Below, piece by piece: positions 47,329-56,737 of a stretch of 64,000 nt of DNA. The position numbers and the translations under genes were made by a program. The notes beneath the pieces were generated by a model, which saw only the letters and a program-made list of their open reading frames with translations, ran no database searches and was not told the origin of the DNA. Source of the DNA: Streptomyces catenulae (GTDB taxonomy: Bacteria; Actinomycetota; Actinomycetes; Streptomycetales; Streptomycetaceae); NCBI RefSeq assembly GCF_000718015.1, contig NZ_JODY01000020.1, positions 105,815 through 169,814 on the forward strand, given 5' to 3'. Every line of letters begins with the position of its first letter. The stretch's first letter is position 1.

Positions 47329-47973
47329 TCACCCCCGGGCCGTCTCCAGCGCCGTCCCCACCCCGAGCGCGACGAGGACGCCGCCGGTCGTGCCCTCCAG
47401 ACCGCGGAGCACCCGGGGGCGGCGCAGCCAGGTGGAGAGGCGCCCGGCGCCGAGCGCGATCAGCAGCAGCCACCCGGCGGCGATCACCGCGTCGACGGCG
47501 CCGAGCAGCAGCGTCGCGCCGAGCACCGGACGGCCCGGCGGCAGGAACTGCGGGACCACGGCGACGAAGAAGATCCCGACCTTGGGGTTGAGCAGACAGC
47601 TCAGCAGCCCCTGCCGGAAGCCGCGCAGCGCGGTGGCCGCCGCCTCGGGCGCCGCCTCCGGGGAAGCCTCCGGCCCCGGCGCGGCGGAGCGGCGGCACGC
47701 CCACAGCGCCTGGAGGCCCAGCACCGCCAGATACCCGGCGCCCAGAAGGCGTACGGCGGTGAACGCGGCGTCCCAGCGCTGGAGGGCCGCGGCGAGGCCG
47801 AAGGCGGCCGCCACCGCCCAGGCCAGTGAGCCCGCGGCGGCGCCGAGGGCGGTGGCCGCGCCGGACCGGCGGCCACCGCGCAGACAGTTCCGCAGCACCA
47901 GCAGCGTGTCCGGGCCGGGCACCACCGTCATCATCAGGGCGAAGAGCGCGAAGCCCGCCAGCGCCGCCGTCAT
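47329..47973 (-). CDS. LysE/RhtB-family amino-acid exporter
   Basis: A 214-residue LysE/RhtB transporter with six hydrophobic helices. The N-terminal signature MTVVPGPDTLLVLRNCLRGGRRSGAATALGAAAG and the mid-protein LLSCLLNPKVGIFFVAVVPQFL are diagnostic. Members export lysine, threonine, homoserine and related compounds; specificity not evident. GGAGG lies eight bases before the ATG. Confidence 0.9.
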   Translation of the reverse strand: MTAALAGFALFALMMTVVPGPDTLLVLRNCLRGGRRSGAATALGAAAGSLAWAVAAAFGLAAALQRWDAAFTAVRLLGAGYLAVLGLQALWACRRSAAPGPEASPEAAPEAAATALRGFRQGLLSCLLNPKVGIFFVAVVPQFLPPGRPVLGATLLLGAVDAVIAAGWLLLIALGAGRLSTWLRRPRVLRGLEGTTGGVLVALGVGTALETARG

Positions 47974-48045
47974 ACCGTCCGCCTCCGGGCCCGCCGTCCG
48001 CACCGTTCCGTCCGGGTCACCGTAGCGGCCCCGGGCGGCGCGGGC

Positions 48046-49194
48046 TCAGCCCGGGGCGTGGGCGCCGACGGGCCGGGCCACCTCGTCGTAGACGCTCAGC
48101 ACCTGGGCGACCGTGGCGTCCTCGGTCGGCCAGTCGGCGGCCCGGAGCGGACCGGCGGCGGCGAGGGCGGCGCGCCGGTCCGGGTCGGCGAGCAGGCCCA
48201 GGACCGCGCGGGCGAGGGCGACCGCGTCGCCGGGGCGGGTCAGTTCGGCGGCGGGGCCGAGGAGTTCGCGCAGCTCACCGGTGGCGGCGGCGACCAGCGG
48301 CGCCCCGGCCGCCAGCGCCTGCTGGGCGAGCGGCGGGCGGGCGTCCCAGCGCCCCGGGACGGCCACCACATCGGCGGCGGCGAGGAGTTCGGGCAGATCG
48401 GCGCGGTGCCCGGCGAGGAGGACCGGCAGCTCCTCGGTCTCGATCCGGCGCTGGAGCGCGGCCCGGCGACCGCCCTCGCCGACGACGACCAGCAGCGGGC
48501 GCGGCTCACGCGCGGCCCAGGCGTGCGCGGCGTCCAGCAGCAGATCGTGCTCCTGCCGCTCCTCCAGCGGGCCCGCGGCGAGCACCAACGGGCGGTCCAC
48601 CGCGCCCAGTTCGGCCCGGACCTTGTGGCGGGTGCGGTCGGCGTCGCCGTCGCCGGCGGCCCGGGGGCCCGGCGGGGCGAGCGGGGCCAGCCGGGCGTCG
48701 CGGGCGCCGCGCTCCCGGGCGCGGTCGACGAGCCCGGCGCAGACACCGAGGACGACGGCGGCGGCGCGCGCCAACTGCCGCTCCCGCAGCCGCACCAGCG
48801 CCCCCGCCGTCCGGGCCGCGGTGTGCCAGGTGACGACGAGCGGGAGACGGCCACCGCGCGGGCCGCGCACCGTGCGGAGCACCGGCAGGGCGCTCAGCCC
48901 GGCCCGTACACCGTGGGCGTGGACCACGTCCGCGTCGCGGAAGGCGCCGCGCAGCGCAGCGAGGGCGGCCGGGTCCGGGCGGGCCGCCACCGGGACGAAC
49001 CGGGCCCCGGCCGCGGTGAAGCCGTGTGTCTCCTCGGCCGGTGCCGGGGCGCAGACCGTGACCTGCACGCCGCGGGCGATCAGCCCGGCGGTGAGCGAAC
49101 GGACGTGGGCGGCGCTGCCCGTGGCGCCGTGGCCGAGCACCTGGACCGTGCGCAGTGGCGCCTGGCCGTGCGGCGGGGGCGGCATGCGGGTCAC
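48046..49194 (-). CDS. GT4-family glycosyltransferase
   Basis: A 382-residue GT-B glycosyltransferase. The N-terminal VQVLGHGATGSAAHVRSLTAGLIARGVQVTV carries the acceptor-side Gly loop; LVLAAGPLEERQEHDLLLDAA and the DVVAVPGRWDARPPLAQQALAAGAPLVAA region form the donor domain, although the usual EGFG is replaced by GRWDARPP. AGGAG lies 9 bases before GTG 49194. It lies beside an MraY-like gene and recN; a surface-glycan role is probable, substrate unknown. Confidence 0.85.
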   Translation of the reverse strand: MTRMPPPPHGQAPLRTVQVLGHGATGSAAHVRSLTAGLIARGVQVTVCAPAPAEETHGFTAAGARFVPVAARPDPAALAALRGAFRDADVVHAHGVRAGLSALPVLRTVRGPRGGRLPLVVTWHTAARTAGALVRLRERQLARAAAVVLGVCAGLVDRARERGARDARLAPLAPPGPRAAGDGDADRTRHKVRAELGAVDRPLVLAAGPLEERQEHDLLLDAAHAWAAREPRPLLVVVGEGGRRAALQRRIETEELPVLLAGHRADLPELLAAADVVAVPGRWDARPPLAQQALAAGAPLVAAATGELRELLGPAAELTRPGDAVALARAVLGLLADPDRRAALAAAGPLRAADWPTEDATVAQVLSVYDEVARPVGAHAPG

Positions 49195-49422
49195 GGCGGG
49201 GGGCTCCTGGGTCGGCGGGTTGGGTCCGTGCGGCGGGACGGTCGGGCGGTCGCACACCGGCGGGTCGCGGGGAGTTGCCCACCGAGGGGCGCGCGGAGCG
49301 CCTGCGGGCGCCGGGGGCGTACGCGGGGAGTGTGTGCGGTGTCCGCCGCGGCACCGCGCACCAGGATGCCAGGCCGCGGGCGTCAATTCCGCACCGTTCG
49401 CCCGCCGTTCAGGTGGGATGTC

Positions 49423-50253
49423 TCACCCGCCCGACCGCTGGACCACCCCCATGGGGGACAGAACACCCGTTCCCCGACACCCGGTCGGGGCCGGTCGCGG
49501 CGACCGGCCCCGGACGTCGCCGATCACCGCCGCCGCCACCAGCGCGGCGGCGTGCGCGGCGAGCCCCGCCCGGCCGTACCGGGCCACGACGGAGAGCCCC
49601 AGCGCCGCGCCGAGCGCATGCGCACCGGTGTCGCCGAGCATCGTGCGGGCGGCGGCGTCGTCGGCGAGGACGGCGACCGCGGCGCCCACCGGAGCCGCCG
49701 CCGCACACCCCGCGGGGCCGCCGCCGACCAGCCCCGGCGCGCCCAGCACCAGGACGGCGCCGACGGCGCGGCCCGGCCGGAGGTCGAGCAGGTTGACCAG
49801 ATGGGCGGACCCGGCGACGACGACGCCCGCCAGCAGTGCGTCGACCGGCCGCCGCCGCAGCACCGCCCCGGCGGCGAGCCCGGCGCCGCCGATGCCGAAC
49901 AGCTTGACCGCGCCGGAGGTCACCTCGCCGTGCGCGAGCGCCGTCAGGTGGGCCCGGAAGCCGCGGCGCGGGTCGCCCGCGCCGCGTAGGTCGTCGTAGG
50001 CACCGCAGGCGCCCGCGGCGAGGACGGTGAGCGCCGCGGCGGTGCGGGCGCGCGGCGTCCCCGGGGCGGCGGCCACCGCGCAGGCGGCGCCGAGGGCGGT
50101 GGCGGGCCCGGCGTGGAGCGTGACCGGGCGTCCGGCGTGGTTGGTCCGCCGCCAGCGGGCGGCGCCCCCGGGCGGTCGGCGGCGCAGCGCCGCGTACATG
50201 GCGCGGGTGGCGACCGCCGCGCCCGCCAGGACCGCCGCCCGGCCGTCCGTCAT
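49423..50253 (-). CDS. MraY/WecA-like polyprenyl-phosphate sugar-phosphate transferase homolog
   Basis: A 276-residue membrane protein with about eight hydrophobic helices and the motif order of GT4-like phosphotransferases: YDDLRGAGDPRRGFRAHL (acidic Mg site, residues about 90-105), HLVNLLDLRPGRAVGA and LGDTGAHALGAALGL. It is shorter and more degenerate than MraY, so activity is uncertain. The start is ATG 50253, with GTG one codon earlier possible. It may work with the neighbouring glycosyltransferase on a lipid-linked glycan. Confidence 0.7.
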   Translation of the reverse strand: MTDGRAAVLAGAAVATRAMYAALRRRPPGGAARWRRTNHAGRPVTLHAGPATALGAACAVAAAPGTPRARTAAALTVLAAGACGAYDDLRGAGDPRRGFRAHLTALAHGEVTSGAVKLFGIGGAGLAAGAVLRRRPVDALLAGVVVAGSAHLVNLLDLRPGRAVGAVLVLGAPGLVGGGPAGCAAAAPVGAAVAVLADDAAARTMLGDTGAHALGAALGLSVVARYGRAGLAAHAAALVAAAVIGDVRGRSPRPAPTGCRGTGVLSPMGVVQRSGG

Positions 50254-50308
50254 CACCCCACGTGCTCCGATCGTCCCGCTCCCCTCCGTGTCCCGGCGGC
50301 GCCCGCCG

Positions 50309-52048
50309 TCACCGTCCCGTACGGGCCGTCTCCAGCAGCTCCTCGGCGTGCGCCCGGGCCGTCTGCGAATCCTCCTGACCGGCCAGCATCCGCGACAGCT
50401 CCCGGATGCGCTCCTCGCCCTCCAGGACGGTGACACCGCTGCGGGTGACCGAACCGTCGTGGGTCTTGGCGACCAGCAGCTGCCGGTCGGCGAAGGCCGC
50501 GACCTGCGGGAGGTGGGTGACGACGACGACCTGCGCGGACTGCGCGAGGCGGGCGAGGCGGCGGCCGACCTCCACCGCCGCCTTGCCGCCGACACCCGCG
50601 TCGACCTCGTCGAAGAGGTACGTCGGGACGGGGTCGGAACCGGCGAAGACGACCTCCACGGCGAGCATCACGCGGGAGAGTTCACCGCCGGAGGCGCCCT
50701 TGGAGATCGGGCGGGGCGGGGCGCCCGGGTGCGGGGCGAGCAGCAGCTCGACCTCGTCGGCGCCGCTCGGCCCGTAGACCACGGACCGGCCGCCGACCTC
50801 GACGCCGTCGCTCTCCTCGACCGCCTCGGTCTGGCGGATGTCGACACTCACCCGGGCGTGCGGCATGGCGAGTTCGGCCAGCTCCGCGGTGACATCGGCG
50901 GCGAAGCGGGCGGCGGCGGCGGTCCGGGCGTCGGTCAGCTCCTGGGCCAGGGCGCCCAGTTCGCCGCGGAGGGCGTCGCGCTCCTCGGTCAGCTCGGTGA
51001 TCCGGTCGTCGTCGCCGTCCAGTTCGGCCAGGCGCGCCGCGCTCTCCTGCGACCAGGCCAGCACCGCGTCGATGTCCTCGCCGTACTTGCGGGTCAGATG
51101 GGTCAGCGCGGCGCGGCGCTCCTCGACGGCGGCGAGCCGCAGCGGGTCGGCGTCCAGCCCGTCGGCGTACCCGGCGAGATCGCCCGCGGCGTCCGCCATC
51201 AGGATGGCGATCTCGCCGACCCGCTCGGCCAGCGCGGCCAGCTGCGCGTCGTGGCCGCGGACGGCGTCGAGCGCCCGCCGCGCCCCGGCGACGAGGGTGG
51301 CGGCGTCGACGCCCTCGGGGTCCTCCGGATCACCGGCCAGCGCGGCGTGCGCGGCACCGGCGGCGGCGGCCAGCGCCTCGGCGTGGCCCAGGCGTTCGGC
51401 CTCCGCGGCGAGCGCGGTGTCCTCGCCGGGCTGCGGTTCGACGGCGGCGATCTCGTCCAGCCCGAAGCGGAGCAGATCGGCTTCCTGGGCGCGTTCGCGG
51501 GCCCGCGTCGTCAGGGTCTCCAGCTCGGTGGCGACCGCGCGCAGCCGCCGGTGGGCGGTGGCGTAGCGGGCCAGGGGCGCGGCGACGGCGTCCCCGGCGT
51601 AACGGTCCAGGGCCTCGCGCTGGCGGGCCGGGCGGAGCAGACCCTGCTGGTCGGTCTGGCCGTGCACCGCGACCAGTTCGTCGGACAGCTCCGTCAGCAG
51701 GCCGACCGGGACGGACCGGCCGCCGACATGGGCGCGGGAGCGGCCCTCGGCGGAGACGGTGCGGCTGATCAGCAGCGCCCCGTCGTCCAGTTCGGCGCCC
51801 GCCTCCTGGGCGCGGACCGCCGCGGGCGCCGCGGCGTCCATCGTGAGGCGGCCCTCGACGACCGCCGCCTTGGCGCCGATCCGCACCAGCGCGGCATCGG
51901 CGCGCCCGCCGAGCAGCAGGCCGAGGCTGGTGACGACCATGGTCTTGCCCGCGCCCGTCTCACCCGTCACCGCCGTGAAGCCCGGGGACAGCTCGACTAC
52001 GGCGTCGTCAATGACGCCCAGGGACCGGATCCGCATCTCCTCCAACAC
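50309..52048 (-). CDS. recN: DNA repair protein RecN
   Basis: A 579-residue SMC-like ATPase for double-strand-break repair. The N-terminal half-ABC starts MLEEMRIRSLGVIDDAVVELSPGFTAVTGETGAGKT, with a long coiled coil between about 160 and 360 and the C-terminal signature KGASGGELSRVMLA and Walker B YLFDEVDAGVGG. GTG 52048 has AAGG eight bases upstream. It follows nadK by 125 bp in the tlyA-nadK-recN core cluster. Confidence 0.95.
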   Translation of the reverse strand: MLEEMRIRSLGVIDDAVVELSPGFTAVTGETGAGKTMVVTSLGLLLGGRADAALVRIGAKAAVVEGRLTMDAAAPAAVRAQEAGAELDDGALLISRTVSAEGRSRAHVGGRSVPVGLLTELSDELVAVHGQTDQQGLLRPARQREALDRYAGDAVAAPLARYATAHRRLRAVATELETLTTRARERAQEADLLRFGLDEIAAVEPQPGEDTALAAEAERLGHAEALAAAAGAAHAALAGDPEDPEGVDAATLVAGARRALDAVRGHDAQLAALAERVGEIAILMADAAGDLAGYADGLDADPLRLAAVEERRAALTHLTRKYGEDIDAVLAWSQESAARLAELDGDDDRITELTEERDALRGELGALAQELTDARTAAAARFAADVTAELAELAMPHARVSVDIRQTEAVEESDGVEVGGRSVVYGPSGADEVELLLAPHPGAPPRPISKGASGGELSRVMLAVEVVFAGSDPVPTYLFDEVDAGVGGKAAVEVGRRLARLAQSAQVVVVTHLPQVAAFADRQLLVAKTHDGSVTRSGVTVLEGEERIRELSRMLAGQEDSQTARAHAEELLETARTGR

Positions 52049-52173
52049 GGATACGACCTTACGAGGTCCACCGGCCCCCTCGCGACGGACTCCCGTCCCC
52101 GCCACCCGCCGGGGTGGCCGCCCGCTCCCCGGGGCGCCCGGGATCGTCCCGGTACACCCCGGTACCGGACCGG

Positions 52174-53115
52174 TCAGTGCGGGGCGCCGCGCCACCCGGC
52201 CACCGGCAGCGCGAACTTCGCGACGAGGCGGTCGGTGAAGGAGGCGTGGTGCAGCCGGGCCAGCCGGACCGGGACCGCGCCCCGGCGGACCTCGACCCGC
52301 GCCCCGGCGGGCAGCTCGACGCTGCGGCGCCCGTCGCACCAGAGCACCCCGTGCGGCGTCTTGGGCTGCACCTCGACCGCGAGCACCGACTTCGGCGAGG
52401 TGACCAGCGGCTTCGCGAAGAGGGCGTGGGCGCTGATCGGCACCATCAGCAGCGCCTCCACCTCGGGCCAGACGACCGGCCCGCCCGCCGAGAACGCGTA
52501 CGCGGTGGAGCCGGTCGGGGTGGCGCAGACGACGCCGTCGCCGCCGAAGCGGGAGACCGGGCGGCCGTCGACCTCGGTGACGACCTCCAGCATCCGCTCC
52601 CGGGCCGCCTTCTCGACGGACGCCTCGTTGAGCGCCCAGTCGGTGTGCACGATGCTGCCGTTGTTGCGCACCAGCACATCGATGGTCATCCGCTCCTCGA
52701 CCTCGTAGGAGCGGGTGACGACGCGGTCGACGACCTTGTCGAGGTCGTCGCGTTCGGCCTCGGCGAGGAAGCCGACCCGGCCGAGGTTGACGCCGAGCAT
52801 CGGCACCCCGGAGGTGCGGGCGAAGTCGGCGCCGCGCAGCAGGGTGCCGTCGCCGCCGAGGACGACGAGGAGTTCGCAGCCCTCGGCGGCGCTCTGCCGG
52901 GAGGCGACGCGTTCGACGGCGTCGGGCAGCGGCAGATCCGCCGCCTCCTCGGCGAGGACGCGGACGCCGATGCGGTGGCGCAGCAGGCCCTGGACGACGC
53001 GTTCGGCGCTGCGGATCGCGGCCGGACGGCCGGTGTGGGCGAGCAGGAACACCGTCCGGACCGGCTCTCCGCCCGGCTGCGGTGCGCTCTGTGGAACTGC
53101 CTGTGTGGTGGTCAA
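52174..53115 (-). CDS. nadK: NAD kinase
   Basis: A 313-residue ATP-NAD kinase producing NADP. GGDGT (87-91) is the catalytic motif, followed by NLGRVGFLAEAE, with DWALNEASVEK and the GDGVVCATPTGSTAYAFSAGG nucleotide site. Translation starts at TTG 53115, overlapping the tlyA stop by 4 bp (TTGA). The tlyA-nadK-recN order is a conserved actinobacterial cluster. Confidence 0.95.
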   Translation of the reverse strand: MTTTQAVPQSAPQPGGEPVRTVFLLAHTGRPAAIRSAERVVQGLLRHRIGVRVLAEEAADLPLPDAVERVASRQSAAEGCELLVVLGGDGTLLRGADFARTSGVPMLGVNLGRVGFLAEAERDDLDKVVDRVVTRSYEVEERMTIDVLVRNNGSIVHTDWALNEASVEKAARERMLEVVTEVDGRPVSRFGGDGVVCATPTGSTAYAFSAGGPVVWPEVEALLMVPISAHALFAKPLVTSPKSVLAVEVQPKTPHGVLWCDGRRSVELPAGARVEVRRGAVPVRLARLHHASFTDRLVAKFALPVAGWRGAPH

Positions 53116-53918
53116 CGCGGCCCCTCCGCCACTGCACGGTCGACATCCGCCGGGTCGAGTGCGGGCGCCCCGGCGCGGAGCCACAGAAAGTACTCGACGT
53201 TGCCGGAGGGGCCGGGCAGCGGGCTCGCGGTCACGCCGAGGACGCCCAGGCCCAGTTCGGCGGCGCGGGCGGCGACGGCGCGGACCGCCTCGGCGCGCAG
53301 CTCCGGGCTGCGGACCACCCCGCCGCTGCCCAGCCGCTCCTTGCCGACCTCGAACTGCGGCTTGACCATCAGGACGAGGTCGGCGCCGGGCGCGGTGCAG
53401 GCGGTCAGGGCGGGCAGCACCAGGCCCAGCGGGATGAAGGAGAGATCGCCGACGACCAGGTCGACGGGGACGCCGTCGACCTGGTCGAGGGTCAGCTCAC
53501 GGACGTTGGTGCGGTCCTTGACGGTGACCCGCTCGTCGCTCTGGAGCGACCAGGCGAGCTGGCCGTAGCCGACGTCGACGGCGACGACATGGGCGGCCCC
53601 GGCGCGCAGCAGGACGTCGGTGAAGCCGCCGGTGGACGCCCCGGCGTCGAGCGCGCGGCGCCCCTCGACGCGCAGTCCGAGCGGGACGAACGCGGCGAAC
53701 GCCCCGGCGAGCTTGTGTCCGCCGCGCGAGACGTAGTCCGGGTCGTCCGCGTCCTCGTGGACGACCACGGCGGCGCCGGTGGCGACCTGGGTGGCGGACT
53801 TGGTCGCGGTCGTGCCGCCGACGGTCACCCGTCCCGCGGCGATCAGCTGACCGGCGTGCTCCCGCGAGCGGGCCAGCTTGCGGCGCACCAGCTCCGCGTC
53901 GAGTCGGCGTCGTGCCAC
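53112..53918 (-). CDS. tlyA: TlyA-family rRNA 2'-O-methyltransferase
   Basis: A 268-residue TlyA methyltransferase. The N-terminal S4 domain (RRRLDAELVRRKLARSREHAGQLIAAGRVTVGG) binds RNA; the methyltransferase motif I is ALDAGASTGGFTDVLL, with KPQFE as the catalytic-site block. In mycobacteria TlyA methylates 16S and 23S cytidines and determines capreomycin sensitivity. AGGTGG lies six bases before GTG 53918. Confidence 0.94.
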   Translation of the reverse strand: MARRRLDAELVRRKLARSREHAGQLIAAGRVTVGGTTATKSATQVATGAAVVVHEDADDPDYVSRGGHKLAGAFAAFVPLGLRVEGRRALDAGASTGGFTDVLLRAGAAHVVAVDVGYGQLAWSLQSDERVTVKDRTNVRELTLDQVDGVPVDLVVGDLSFIPLGLVLPALTACTAPGADLVLMVKPQFEVGKERLGSGGVVRSPELRAEAVRAVAARAAELGLGVLGVTASPLPGPSGNVEYFLWLRAGAPALDPADVDRAVAEGPR

Positions 53919-53934
53919 TCCTGCCACCTGTGGT

Positions 53935-54351
53935 TCAGCTCCTGAGATCGTTCGTCGCCGGGCCGTGTCCGGCCGGCGTGGGGGCGGGCGGCCCGGGCTG
54001 CCCGTCGAGGGCGGCCAGCGCGTCACGCAGCCCACGGTGAACATCCTCGTACACCGCGAGGTGCGCGCCGACGGCGAGGTGGTCGGCGTCGGCGAGGCGG
54101 CGCAGCGGGGTGTCGACGGCGGGCTCGCCGGTGGGGGTGAGGGCGACGCCGAGCGGCTGCGGGGCGGCGGGCGCGGCGCCGCCGTCGGCCGCGTCCCGCG
54201 CCTCGGGGCCGCCGGGCTCCGGTGCGGGGTCCGCCGCGACGGCGGGATCCGGGGCGGCGGGCCCGGGCTCCGGCTCCGTGCTCCGGCCGGTCCCCGCGGT
54301 CGGGGGCTGGTGCGGGCGGTGCGGCGGCGGGTCCGGCGTCGGCTGGTGCAT
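53935..54351 (-). CDS. Small hypothetical protein upstream of tlyA
   Basis: A 138-residue protein, disordered (Pro/Ala/Glu-rich) for the first 75 residues. The conserved end is GEPAVDTPLRRLADADHLAVGAHLAVYEDVHRGLRDALAALD, a helical hairpin-like segment. Function unknown. It ends 17 bp before tlyA and probably heads that operon. ATG 54351 follows TAGCGT (54359-54364, minus strand) by 7 nt, so the operon mRNA may be leaderless. Confidence 0.75.
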   Translation of the reverse strand: MHQPTPDPPPHRPHQPPTAGTGRSTEPEPGPAAPDPAVAADPAPEPGGPEARDAADGGAAPAAPQPLGVALTPTGEPAVDTPLRRLADADHLAVGAHLAVYEDVHRGLRDALAALDGQPGPPAPTPAGHGPATNDLRS

Positions 54352-54463
54352 GTCCCCGACGCTACCGCGTACCGCCGGGCGGGACCGTAAGGCCGGTGGG
54401 CGGGCCCGCCACGCCGCCGGGCGGGCCGGGCGGTGGCGGGGCGGCGGGCTATCGTCGGCGGCG

Positions 54464-54811
54464 ATGGCAACTCTCGACCAGTGCCGCGCGGCGCTCGACC
54501 GGCTGGCCCGCAACATGTCCGGCGCCGAGGGCGAGGCACGCGCCGCCGCCGCGCTCGACCGCTCGCTCAGCTGCCGCCTCACCGATCTCGACGTCACGTT
54601 CCTGGGGCGGCTGGCCCACGGCACCGTCGAGGACGTGTCGAGCGTGCCGGGACCGCCGCCGTACAAGGCCGAGATCCGGCTGACGATGTCCGGGGACGAT
54701 CTGGTCGCGCTGGTCGACGGGGAGCTGGACTTCGCGCGGGCCTGGGGCCGGGGCCGGGTGCGGCTGGAGGCCGGGGTGCTCGATCTGCTGCGGCTCAGGA
54801 AGCTGCTGTAG
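54464..54811 (+). CDS. SCP2 sterol-carrier-like domain protein
   Basis: A 115-residue single-domain SCP2-type protein with the family's alternating strands and final hydrophobic groove (EIRLTMSGDDLVALVDGELDFARAWGRGRVRLEAGVLDLLRLRKLL). It probably binds a lipid or hydrophobic metabolite. ATG 54464 lies 8 nt behind TATCGT (54450-54455), again leaderless-like. Its last 17 bp overlap tail-to-tail with the end of the siderophore ATPase gene. Confidence 0.8.
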   Translation: MATLDQCRAALDRLARNMSGAEGEARAAAALDRSLSCRLTDLDVTFLGRLAHGTVEDVSSVPGPPPYKAEIRLTMSGDDLVALVDGELDFARAWGRGRVRLEAGVLDLLRLRKLL

Positions 54812-55664
54812 CCACCGCGGGGCGGCGGGCCGCGCGGGCCGCCGGGACGATCAGCGGGGTGCCGGTCTGCGGGTCGTCGATGATCTGGCAGCGCAGCCCG
54901 AAGACCGACTCGACCAGTTCGGCGGTGACGATGTCGCACGGCGCGCCCTCGGCGACGACCCGGCCGTCCTTCAGCGCGATCAGGTGGGTGGCGTAGCGGG
55001 CGGCGTGGTTGAGGTCGTGGAGGACGGCGACGAGGGTGCGGCCCTGTTCCTCGTGGAGTCCGGCGCAGAGGTCGAGGACCTCGATCTGGTGCTGGATGTC
55101 GAGGTAGGTGGTGGGCTCGTCGAGGAGGAGCAGCGGCGTCTGCTGGGCGAGCGCCATCGCGATCCACACCCGCTGCCGCTGCCCGCCGGAGAGTTCGTCG
55201 ACGTACCGCTCGGCGAGGTCACCGATGCCGGTGTCCGCCATCGACTCCCGCACGATCCGCTCGTCCTCGCGCGACCACTGCCGCAGCACGCCCTGGTGCG
55301 GGTAGCGGCCCCGGGCGACGAGGTCGGCGACGGTGATGCCGTCGGGTGCGACGGACGACTGCGGCAGCAGCCCGAGGGTCCGGGCGACCTTCTTCGCCGG
55401 GTACGAGGAGAGCGCCGCGCCGTCCAGCAGGATCTGGCCGCCGGTCGGCTTGAGCATCCGCGACAGGGCGCGCAGCAGGGTCGACTTGCCGCAGCCGTTG
55501 GGGCCGACGATGACGGTGAAGGAGTGGTCGGGGATGCGGACCGAGAGGTCGTCGGCGATGACCCGGCGGTCGTAGGCGAGGGTGAGGTGCTCGGCCGCGA
55601 GACGGCTCACTTGGGGGCTCCTGGGGGTTGTCGTCGGGTCGGGGGCCGGGCGCGGGGCGCTCAT
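54795..55664 (-). CDS. Iron-siderophore ABC transporter, ATP-binding protein
   Basis: A 289-residue FecE/FepC-type ATPase. Walker A VGPNGCGKST, signature LSGGQRQRVWIAMALAQQ, Walker B LLLLDEPTTYLD and the HDLNHAARYA switch histidine are all in order. ATG overlaps the upstream permease stop by 4 bp. It powers import by the two permeases encoded just before it. Confidence 0.94.
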   Translation of the reverse strand: MSAPRPAPDPTTTPRSPQVSRLAAEHLTLAYDRRVIADDLSVRIPDHSFTVIVGPNGCGKSTLLRALSRMLKPTGGQILLDGAALSSYPAKKVARTLGLLPQSSVAPDGITVADLVARGRYPHQGVLRQWSREDERIVRESMADTGIGDLAERYVDELSGGQRQRVWIAMALAQQTPLLLLDEPTTYLDIQHQIEVLDLCAGLHEEQGRTLVAVLHDLNHAARYATHLIALKDGRVVAEGAPCDIVTAELVESVFGLRCQIIDDPQTGTPLIVPAARAARRPAVATAAS

Positions 55665-56737
55665 ATCCGTCCGGCGCGGCGCTCGGTGACCAGCAGCCAG
55701 ACGAGGTAGCCGCCGCCGAGGGCGCCGGTGAGGACGCCGACCGGCAGCTGGTCCGCGCCGAAGAGCCGCTGTCCGGCCCAGTCCGCGCCGACCAGCAGCG
55801 CGGCGCCCATCGCGGCGGACGGCAGCAGATTGGGGCCGGGCGCCCGGGTCAGCCGCCGGGCGAGCTGCGGCGCGGTGAGCGCGACGAAGGCGATCGGCCC
55901 GGCTGCCGCGGTGGCGGCGGCGACCAGCACGACGGCGGCGAGCAGGGTCACGGCGCGCACCCGCCCGGTGCGGACGCCGAGCGCACTGGCCGCGTCGTCG
56001 CCCATCTCCAGCATCCGCAGCGGCCGCCCGTACGCGAGGGTCAGCGGGATCAGGACGGCGCAGACGGCGGCGAGCGGCCACACCTGGCCCCAGTCGCGGC
56101 CGCTGAGGGAACCGGTCATCCAGGTGGTGGCGCCGGTCGCCTCGACGATGTTCGCCTTGGTCAGGAGGTAGAGGACGAGGGCGTAGAGCATCGCGGCGGC
56201 GCCGATGCCGACGAGGACGAAGCGGTAGCCGTGGATGCCGCGCTGCCAGGCCAGCAGGAAGATCAGCAGGCCGGTGACGACACCGCCGGTGACCGCCCCG
56301 GCGGCGACCGCGAAGGTGCCGCCGTGCAGGTAGACGATGACGAAGAGCGCGCCGACGGAGGCGCCCTGGCCGAAGCCGAGGACGTCCGGGCTGCCGAGCG
56401 GGTTGCGCGAGACGGTCTGGAAGACGGCCCCGGCGATGCCGAAGGCGGCGCCGACCAGCAGCCCCACCAGGACACGCGGCAGCCGCAGCTCCCGGACGAT
56501 GAACCGCTGCCCCGGCTCGCCGCCGCCGGTCAGCGCCCGCAGCACCTCACCGGGTGTCAGCGGGAAGTCGCCGGAGCCGATGAGCGCGACGGCGGCGGCG
56601 AGGGCGAGGACGAGCAGCGCCGCCCCGGCGGCGACCGCCCGGGCATCGAGCCGCAGCGACAGGCCGCCGGGCGTGCGGAGGGTGGTGGTACGCCGGGTGC
56701 GCCGGGCGTCCGGCGCGGTGGTCACGGGGGTGTTCAC
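55661..56737 (-). CDS. Iron-siderophore ABC transporter permease (second)
   Basis: A 358-residue FecCD/BtuC-type permease with about ten membrane helices; RLPRVLVGLLVGAAFGIAGAVFQTVSRNPLGSPDVLG is the family signature and GPIAFVALTAPQLARRL the cytoplasmic coupling block. The GTG start overlaps the first permease by 4 bp. It pairs with the 349-residue permease to form the membrane channel. Confidence 0.93.
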   Translation of the reverse strand: MNTPVTTAPDARRTRRTTTLRTPGGLSLRLDARAVAAGAALLVLALAAAVALIGSGDFPLTPGEVLRALTGGGEPGQRFIVRELRLPRVLVGLLVGAAFGIAGAVFQTVSRNPLGSPDVLGFGQGASVGALFVIVYLHGGTFAVAAGAVTGGVVTGLLIFLLAWQRGIHGYRFVLVGIGAAAMLYALVLYLLTKANIVEATGATTWMTGSLSGRDWGQVWPLAAVCAVLIPLTLAYGRPLRMLEMGDDAASALGVRTGRVRAVTLLAAVVLVAAATAAAGPIAFVALTAPQLARRLTRAPGPNLLPSAAMGAALLVGADWAGQRLFGADQLPVGVLTGALGGGYLVWLLVTERRAGRI

